Assembly: GCF_016862455.1 (NCBI RefSeq)
Contig: NZ_BOMZ01000072.1
Coordinates: 1 to 64,000 of the forward strand
Direction of reading: 5' to 3'
DNA from: Actinoplanes utahensis
Lineage (GTDB): Bacteria; Actinomycetota; Actinomycetes; Mycobacteriales; Micromonosporaceae
Length of the DNA stretch: 64,000 nt
The notes below the pieces were generated by a model. It was not told where the DNA came from. It did not search any database and saw only the letters and a list, made by a program, of their open reading frames with translations. The translations under genes were made by a program, and so were the position numbers. This document shows, piece by piece, positions 58,727 to 64,000 of the stretch (within the stretch, counting starts at the first letter, position 1; each line of letters starts with the position of its first letter).

Positions 58727-60960
58727 AGCGAGCCGTGGAAGGTCCGCGAGATGACGTCCCGCTGCTGTTCCCTGGTCAGCCGCACGAAGTTGACGGCGTA
58801 GCCGGAGACCCGGATGGTCAGCTGCGGGTACTTCTCGGGGTGCGCCATCGCGTCCTCGAGGGTGGCCCGGTCGAGGACGTTGACGTTCATGTGGAACCCG
58901 CCGCCGTCGGTGTAGCCGTCGAGGACGCCGACCAGGTTGCCGGTCTGTTCCTCGGTGGTGCGGCCGAGGCCGTCCGGGGTCGACGTGATGGTCAGCGAGA
59001 TGCCGTCGCGGGCGCTGCGGTACGGCAGTTTCGCCACCGACAGGGCCGCCGCCACCAGGCCGTGCTTGTCGCGCCCGTTCATCGGGTTGGCGCCCGGCGC
59101 GAACGGCTCGCCGAGCCGCCGGCCGTCCGGGGTGTTGCCGGTGTGCTTGCCGTAGACCACGTTCGAGGTGATCGTCAGGACCGACAGGCTCGGCTCGGCG
59201 CCCCGGTACATCGGCTGGCGGCGGATCTTGGCCATGAACCGCTCGACCAGGTCCACCGCGATCGCGTCGACCCGGTCGTCGTTGTTGCCGAACATGGGGA
59301 AGTCGCCGTCCACCGCGTAGTCCACGACCAGACCGCTGTCGTCCCGGATCGCCTTCACCTGCGCGTGCTTGATCGCGGACAGGCTGTCGGCGGCGACCGA
59401 GAGGCCGGCGATGCCGGTCGCCAGGAACCGGTGCACCGGGTAGTCGTGCAGGGCCATCTCGAGGCGCTCGTACGCGTACTTGTCGTGCATGTAGTGGATG
59501 ACGTTGAGCGCGTCCACGTACGTCTCGGCCAGCCAGTCGAGGGTCCTGTCGAACCTGTCGAAGACCTCGTCGTAGTCGAGGACGTCCTCGGTCAGCGGGT
59601 CCGTGGCCGGCGCCACCTGAGCCCCGCTGATCTCGTCCCGGCCACCGTTGATGGCGTACAGCAGCGCCTTCGCCAGATTCGCCCGGGCCCCGAACAACTG
59701 CATGTCCTTGCCGACCCGCATGCCCGACACGCAGCAGGCGATCGCCGCGTCGTCGCTCAGGTACGGCCGCAGCAGGTCGTCGTTCTCGTACTGGATGCTG
59801 CTGGTGTCGATGCTGACCCGCGCGCAGAACCGCTTGAAGCCCTCCGGCAGCCGCGGCGACCAGAGCACCGTCATGTTCGGCTCCGGCGCCGGGCCCAGGT
59901 TGTAGAGCGTCTGCAGGTACCGGAAGCTGGTGCGGGTCACCAGCGGCCGGTCGTCGGCGCCGATGCCGCCGATCGACTCGGTGACCCAGGTGGGGTCGCC
60001 GGAGAACAGTTCGTCGTACTCCGGTGTGCGCAGGAACCGCACGATCCGCAGTTTGATCACGAAGTCGTCGATCAGTTCCTGGGCGAACTCCTCGGTGATC
60101 CGGCCCTCGGCCAGGTCCCGCTGCAGGTAGATGTCCAGGAAGGACGACGTGCGGCCGAGCGACATGGCCGCGCCGTTCTGCTCCTTGGTGGCGGCCAGGT
60201 ACGCGAAGTACAGCCACTGGACGGCCTCCCGCGCTCCGGTGGCCGGGCCGGAGATGTCGAAACCGTAGGCGGCGGCCATCTCCTTGAGCTCGCCCAGCGC
60301 GCGGATCTGCTCGGCGATCTCCTCCCGGTCGCGGATCACGTCGGCGACCGACAGCCGGTCGTTCAGGGCCGTCTTGATCGCCGTGCGCTCGGCGATCAGG
60401 TGGTCCACGCCGTAGAGGGCGACCCGGCGGTAGTCGCCGATGATGCGGCCACGGCCGTACGCGTCGGGCAGGCCGGTGATGATGTGCGAGCGGCGGGCGG
60501 CCAGGACGTCGGCCGGGTACGCGTCGAACACGCCGGCGTTGTGGGTCTTGCGGTAGGACGTGAAGACCTTCTTGAGATCGGGGCCGAGTTCGCGGCCGTA
60601 CGCCTGGAGCCCGCCCTCGACCATCCGCAGCCCGCCGAACGGCATGATCGCCCGGCGCAGCGGCGCGTCGGTCTGCAGGCCGACGATCAGCTCGGTGTCC
60701 CGGTCGATCCAGCCGGGGGAGTGGGCGGTGATCGTCGACGGGGTGGTGGCGTCCACGTCGTAGATGCCGTTGGCGCGTTCCACGGCGAACATCGCGGACA
60801 GCCTGTCCCAGAGGGCGGTGGTCCGCGCGGTCGCGCCGGTAAGGAAGGCGGCGTCACCGTCGTACGGCAGGACGTTGTCGTGGATGAAGCCGGCCACGTC
60901 GATCCGGGTGCGCCATCCGGTGCCGGTGAAACCACGCCACGCGTGCGTGTTCTGCTGCAT
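58723..60960 (-). CDS. pflB: Formate C-acetyltransferase (pyruvate formate-lyase, PflB)
   Basis: The 745-residue glycyl-radical enzyme converts pyruvate and CoA to acetyl-CoA and formate. It has the active-site pair Cys409-Cys410 (IACCVSGM) and the glycyl radical at Gly720 in RVSGYAVNF. The length and end (REQQRDVISRTFHGSL) match classical PflB. The ATG at 60960 has a strong AGGAGGGG ribosome-binding site. A DevR-like box lies 55-68 bases upstream, inside the end of the preceding histidine-kinase gene. This would give hypoxic induction of formate production alongside phosphoketolase-derived acetyl phosphate. Confidence 0.96.
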   Translation of the reverse strand: MQQNTHAWRGFTGTGWRTRIDVAGFIHDNVLPYDGDAAFLTGATARTTALWDRLSAMFAVERANGIYDVDATTPSTITAHSPGWIDRDTELIVGLQTDAPLRRAIMPFGGLRMVEGGLQAYGRELGPDLKKVFTSYRKTHNAGVFDAYPADVLAARRSHIITGLPDAYGRGRIIGDYRRVALYGVDHLIAERTAIKTALNDRLSVADVIRDREEIAEQIRALGELKEMAAAYGFDISGPATGAREAVQWLYFAYLAATKEQNGAAMSLGRTSSFLDIYLQRDLAEGRITEEFAQELIDDFVIKLRIVRFLRTPEYDELFSGDPTWVTESIGGIGADDRPLVTRTSFRYLQTLYNLGPAPEPNMTVLWSPRLPEGFKRFCARVSIDTSSIQYENDDLLRPYLSDDAAIACCVSGMRVGKDMQLFGARANLAKALLYAINGGRDEISGAQVAPATDPLTEDVLDYDEVFDRFDRTLDWLAETYVDALNVIHYMHDKYAYERLEMALHDYPVHRFLATGIAGLSVAADSLSAIKHAQVKAIRDDSGLVVDYAVDGDFPMFGNNDDRVDAIAVDLVERFMAKIRRQPMYRGAEPSLSVLTITSNVVYGKHTGNTPDGRRLGEPFAPGANPMNGRDKHGLVAAALSVAKLPYRSARDGISLTITSTPDGLGRTTEEQTGNLVGVLDGYTDGGGFHMNVNVLDRATLEDAMAHPEKYPQLTIRVSGYAVNFVRLTREQQRDVISRTFHGSL

Positions 60961-60968
60961 GACCCCTC

Positions 60969-62894
60969 CTAAAGGCTCCCTCCCAGGGTCCCGTCCCGGT
61001 GCCCCGGGCGGTCAGGGCCGGAAGTCCCGGGACGGCGGGGCAGCCGGACCGTGGCCACCGTGCCGGCGGCGTCGTTGCCGGCCAGCGTGATCGTGCCGCG
61101 GTGCAGCTCCACGATGGCCCGGCTGAGCGCCAGGCCGAGGCCGGCGCCGGGGATGCCGCTGTGCCGGGCGTTGGTGGCCCGGTAGAGGCGGGCGAACAGG
61201 CGGGGACGCTCCCCGGCTGGGATCCCGATGCCGGTGTCGCTGACGGTCAGCACCGCCGCGTCGTCGTCGGCGGTCAGCGTCACCCGTACCTCGGCGCCCT
61301 CCGGGCTGTACTTGACCGCGTTGCCGATCAGGTTCTCCACCACCTGCCGCAGCCGGGCCCGGTCCCCGGCGACGACCAGCCGTTCCGGCGCCTCGGCGTG
61401 CGCCCCCTGCTCGGCCGCGGCCATCGTGACCAGCGCGGCCAGGTCCACCTCCCCGACCGTGAGCTGAACGTGCCCGGCCTCCAGGGCGGCCAGGTCGAGC
61501 AGCCGTTCGACGAGCGAGCGCAGCCGGGCGTTGTTGCGCTCGATCACCGCGAGCAGTTCGCGCACCTCGCCGACGGTGGTGCCGTCGTCCGACTCGTTGA
61601 TCAGATCGGTGTAGGTGCCGATCGAGGTCAGCGGGGTGCGCAGCTCGTGCCCGACGAGCGCGATGTACTCGCCGACGCTGGCCGCGAGCTGACTGGCCAG
61701 ATCCTCGGCCCGGCGCCGCTCCAGGAACGCGCCGATGTGCGCGGCGATGCCGTTGAGCAGCACGGCCAGCGCCGGATCCGGTCGCTGCTGGGCGGGCGGC
61801 TCCGGAGTGCGGAAACCGAGCACGCCGATCACCTGCTCGCCGCTGCACACCGGCACCGCGCCCTCGGCGCCCTCCCACACCGGCTCGGCGGTGTCCCAGC
61901 AGACGCCCGGCACCCCCTCGCCGCGGGCCGGCGACGACGGCATCCGGACCTGCGGCGCGGCCGGGTCCAGGTGCGTCGCGGCCGGGCGCAGCCGCCCGGT
62001 CACCGGATCGACCAGCCACAACCGCAGGTACGGCCAGCCCAGCTCGGCCGCGATGGCGCGCAGCACCCCGGCGCCGGCCCGGTCCGTGTCCGGGGCGTGC
62101 ACCAGCGCTTTGAGCACCTCGGTACGGCAGTGCTCGTACTGCCGCTGCTGATGTTCGGCGGTGACGTCGTGCACCGCCGCCACCGCGCCGAGGATGCGCC
62201 CGCCGCTGTCCCGGACCGGCCGCGCGTTGATCGCGAACCAGCGCCGCCGGTGGTGCCGGTCGTGGGCGAGGATCTCGTCGTGCCGGACCTCCTCGCCGGC
62301 CAGGGCCCGGGCGAGCGGCACCTCGTCGCCGGGCAGGTCGCTGCCGTCGGCCCGGCGCAGCCCGTACCGGCGCGCCCACTCCCGGACCGGCACGCCGATG
62401 CTGTCCTCGCCGAAGAAGTCCCGGACCGCCTGGTTGGTCACCACGAGCCGGCCCGCCAGGTCGCAGGCCACCACCCCGGCGTCCAGGCTGCGCAGCAGCG
62501 CCTCGGTGAAGGCCGGGTCGTGCCGGGCTCCCGCCGTGCCGAGGCAGCGGCGCAGCGTCGCGGACAGCTCCTTGACGCTGAACGGTTTCGGCACCACCGC
62601 GAGCGCCCCGGACTCGGCCAGGGTGGTGTCGCCGGGTGGCAGGTACGCGGTGATCAGCACGACCGGCACGGCGGCGGTGGCCGGGTCCTCCCGCAGCGCC
62701 CGGCACATCCGGATGCCGTCCAGGTGGGGCATGTCGACGTCGGCGACCACCAGGTCGGGCGGGTTCGCGACGGCGGCGGCGAGCCCGGCGCGGCCGTCGT
62801 CGGCGAGGCGCACCGTGTGCCCGAGCCGCCGGACCACCTCGGCGATGACCGCCTGATGTTCCGGGTTGTCCTCGACCACGAGTACGGTTGCCAT
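60969..62894 (-). CDS. Hybrid sensor kinase: receiver, PAS, GAF, histidine kinase
   Basis: The 641-residue soluble protein begins with a receiver domain (phospho-acceptor Asp52 in VVADVDMP; KPFS motif about residue 105), then a PAS domain (about 130-245), a GAF domain (about 255-390), HisKA with GHELRTPL and HATPase (DTGIGIP, GLGLALS). No membrane segment is visible, so it senses an internal signal. It ends eight bases before pflB, and transcription can read through into the PFL operon; a kinase that feeds anaerobic metabolism control is possible. The start at ATG 62894 has no ribosome-binding site, and an AT-rich -10-like stretch lies only 10-20 bases upstream, so its transcript may be leaderless. 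Confidence 0.9.
   Translation of the reverse strand: MATVLVVEDNPEHQAVIAEVVRRLGHTVRLADDGRAGLAAAVANPPDLVVADVDMPHLDGIRMCRALREDPATAAVPVVLITAYLPPGDTTLAESGALAVVPKPFSVKELSATLRRCLGTAGARHDPAFTEALLRSLDAGVVACDLAGRLVVTNQAVRDFFGEDSIGVPVREWARRYGLRRADGSDLPGDEVPLARALAGEEVRHDEILAHDRHHRRRWFAINARPVRDSGGRILGAVAAVHDVTAEHQQRQYEHCRTEVLKALVHAPDTDRAGAGVLRAIAAELGWPYLRLWLVDPVTGRLRPAATHLDPAAPQVRMPSSPARGEGVPGVCWDTAEPVWEGAEGAVPVCSGEQVIGVLGFRTPEPPAQQRPDPALAVLLNGIAAHIGAFLERRRAEDLASQLAASVGEYIALVGHELRTPLTSIGTYTDLINESDDGTTVGEVRELLAVIERNNARLRSLVERLLDLAALEAGHVQLTVGEVDLAALVTMAAAEQGAHAEAPERLVVAGDRARLRQVVENLIGNAVKYSPEGAEVRVTLTADDDAAVLTVSDTGIGIPAGERPRLFARLYRATNARHSGIPGAGLGLALSRAIVELHRGTITLAGNDAAGTVATVRLPRRPGTSGPDRPGHRDGTLGGSL
61015..61028. 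promoter_or_regulatory. DevR-like box upstream of pflBA
   Basis: GGGCCGGAAGTCCC (reverse complement GGGACTTCCGGCCC) matches the DevR core GGGACTT-N-N-G-N-CCC. It lies 55 bases before pflB, inside the final codons of the upstream kinase gene, indicating an internal promoter. Confidence 0.65.
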
Positions 62895-62904
62895 GACTGC
62901 GATA

Positions 62905-62922
62905 ATAAATCATGATAAATCA
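62905..62922. promoter_or_regulatory. AT-rich direct repeats at the hybrid kinase promoter
   Basis: ATAAATCA occurs at 62905-62912 and 62915-62922, a direct repeat with 10-base period, in an otherwise GC-rich context. It lies 11-28 bases upstream of the kinase start and 82 bases from the divergent anti-sigma gene. The minus strand reads TTTATTATC, a likely -10 element. Confidence 0.45.
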
Positions 62923-63003
62923 GACAACAGGCGCGGTCAGGTTTCGGCACCGGCGGAACCGGGGTATCGTGCGCCCGCATACAGGCGATTCTCGGGGTTT
63001 TGC

Positions 63004-63405
63004 ATGAGCGAGCTGACCGCCCATTTGGACGTCCCACTCGACCGAGGAGCACCCGCCGCCGCCCGTCACGCCGTGACGGCGGTGCTGACCGGCTGGGGGT
63101 TCCATGACGACGACTGGCTCGACGCGGCCTCCGTGGTGGTGAGCGAGCTGGTCACCAACGCGGTCCGGCACGGCGGCGGCTGCGTGGAGGTGCAACTGGA
63201 GGCACACGGCGAACGTGTCATCGTGTCGGTGGCCGACGAGTCCTCGGTGGTGCCCCGGCGCCGCGACCCCGACAGCCTGGGCGGCCGGGGGATCGCGTTG
63301 ATCGAGGCGATGTCCGCCGGCTGGACCGTGCAGAACTATCACGGGGGCAAGCGGGTGCGGGTCGAACTCGTCCCGTGTCCCGGTGTTCAGGAGAGTGCCG
63401 CATGA
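63004..63405 (+). CDS. Anti-sigma kinase, RsbW-like ATPase (second module)
   Basis: The 133-residue HATPase domain protein carries N-box ELVTNAVRHGG, G1 region VADESS and G2 GGRGIALIE. It is the RsbW-like half of a second partner-switching module: the following STAS gene overlaps its stop by four bases (ATGA). Gene order is kinase then antagonist, the reverse of the module at 13024. The ATG at 63004 gives the normal family N-terminus; the ribosome-binding sequence CGGGG is modest. Confidence 0.85.
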   Translation: MSELTAHLDVPLDRGAPAAARHAVTAVLTGWGFHDDDWLDAASVVVSELVTNAVRHGGGCVEVQLEAHGERVIVSVADESSVVPRRRDPDSLGGRGIALIEAMSAGWTVQNYHGGKRVRVELVPCPGVQESAA

Positions 63406-63731
63406 GGATCGTCCGGCTCGACGACGGCCCGGTGACCCGGTTGCAGTTGGCCGGTGAGCTCGACCTGGACACCGGCGACGAGTTCGAGGAGCAGGTCGCC
63501 CGGGTCCTCGGCGACCGCCCCGGCGAGCTCATCGTCGACCTGGGCGCGGTCACCTTCTGCGACTCGTCCGGCATCGACGTGCTGCTCGCCGCGTGGGAGA
63601 CGGCGGCGAAGGCCCGGGTCGGCTTCCGGGTGACCAGGGCGACCGGCATCGTGCTCCGGTCGCTGACCGTCACCGGCGTGCACGACCTGCTGAGCGGCTC
63701 AGATCGAGAACCGGCCGACGGCCGCGCGTAA
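63402..63731 (+). CDS. Anti-sigma factor antagonist, STAS domain (second module)
   Basis: This 109-residue STAS protein has its predicted phosphorylation serine in TFCDSSGIDVLL. It is translated by ATGA coupling after the RsbW-like kinase. No phosphatase gene is visible near it within the window. The 3' end overlaps the end of a convergent chemoreceptor gene by 33 bases. Confidence 0.87.
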   Translation: MRIVRLDDGPVTRLQLAGELDLDTGDEFEEQVARVLGDRPGELIVDLGAVTFCDSSGIDVLLAAWETAAKARVGFRVTRATGIVLRSLTVTGVHDLLSGSDREPADGRA

Positions 63732-64000
63732 CCGGTCGGCCAGCGACTGCACGTCCTCGGCGGTGCGGGCCACCTCGCCGACCGCCTCCCGGCTGGCGGC
63801 GGTGCCGTGCGCCACGCTGGCGATGTTGCCCGCGATGTCGCTCACCCCGGCGGCGGCCTCGCTCACCCCGCGGCTCATCTCGGCGGTGGTGGCGCTCTGC
63901 TCCTCGACCGCCGACGCGATGGTGGTCTGGAAGTCGCTGATCTGTTCGATGATCCGGCTGATCTCGTCGATCGCGGTGACCGCCTGACCGGTGTCGCTCT
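63699..64000 (-). CDS. Methyl-accepting chemotaxis protein, C-terminal part (cut by window edge)
   Basis: The minus strand from the window edge to a TGA at 63699-63701 encodes the tail of a chemoreceptor signalling domain: AIDEISRIIEQISDFQTTIASAVEEQSATT in short blocks, then GEAAAGVSDIAGN and a final RLRAAVGRFSI. It resembles the C-terminus of the receptor at 7734 (ending VVQRFRV). The start and sensor domain lie beyond the window. It overlaps the STAS gene by 33 bases. Confidence 0.85.
   Translation of the reverse strand, partial: SDTGQAVTAIDEISRIIEQISDFQTTIASAVEEQSATTAEMSRGVSEAAAGVSDIAGNIASVAHGTAASREAVGEVARTAEDVQSLADRLRAAVGRFSI

Overview
The window is high-GC actinobacterial chromosome with dense genes, frequent GTG starts and many hairpin terminators. 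Gene content (DevR/DevS pair, anti-sigma partner-switching modules, GSII-type glutamine synthetase, ClgR-like regulator, secreted GH3 enzyme) fits a filamentous actinomycete, most likely Micromonosporaceae and possibly Actinoplanes; the genus is inference. No rRNA, tRNA, CRISPR array or intact insertion sequence was seen.

Layout. 0-7 kb: CBS-domain protein, small membrane protein, a Wzz/BY-kinase-like protein with an altered Walker A motif and a His/Asp-rich repeat tail, a membrane protein, an emfourin-type inhibitor, a secreted beta-propeller-like protein and a siderophore-interacting protein behind an iron box. 7-16 kb: response regulator, chemoreceptor, universal stress protein, a deletion scar holding DJ-1/PfpI and LysR remnants, glnII, N-formylglutamate amidohydrolase, and a STAS / anti-sigma kinase / SpoIIE phosphatase cluster. 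16-25 kb: ClgR-like regulator, L,D-transpeptidase, LLM oxidoreductase, S-4TM putative pore-forming protein, and a TetR-controlled acyl-CoA dehydrogenase / SDR / acyl-CoA dehydrogenase operon. 25-34.7 kb: a LacI-controlled alpha/beta-xyloside (probably xyloglucan-oligosaccharide) locus with secreted GH3, an ABC importer and a GH31 alpha-xylosidase. 34.7-42.2 kb: two tandem paralogous NACHT NTPases separated by a decayed rhamnogalacturonan-lyase gene. 42-48 kb: lipoprotein and membrane-protein pair, truncated nhaA, phosphoketolase, peptidoglycan-binding protein. 48-52 kb: PRC-barrel/DUF2382 stress protein and a cbiMNQO Co/Ni importer. 52-64 kb: Acg-like nitroreductase, DevS-like kinase, DevR-like regulator, CocE/NonD hydrolase, a hybrid histidine kinase followed by pflB and pflA, a second anti-sigma module and the end of a second chemoreceptor.

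Two themes tie genes together. First, four palindromes resembling the DevR/DosR box lie upstream of devRS, the Acg-like gene, phosphoketolase and pflBA, suggesting a local hypoxia regulon for fermentation. Second, identical 16-bp operators precede the GH3 gene and the ABC importer, with the LacI repressor gene between them. The best candidate for an undescribed system is the tandem NACHT pair (likely anti-phage STAND proteins): similar N-terminal helical and NTPase domains, diverged C-termini, and a short tandem repeat upstream of one copy.
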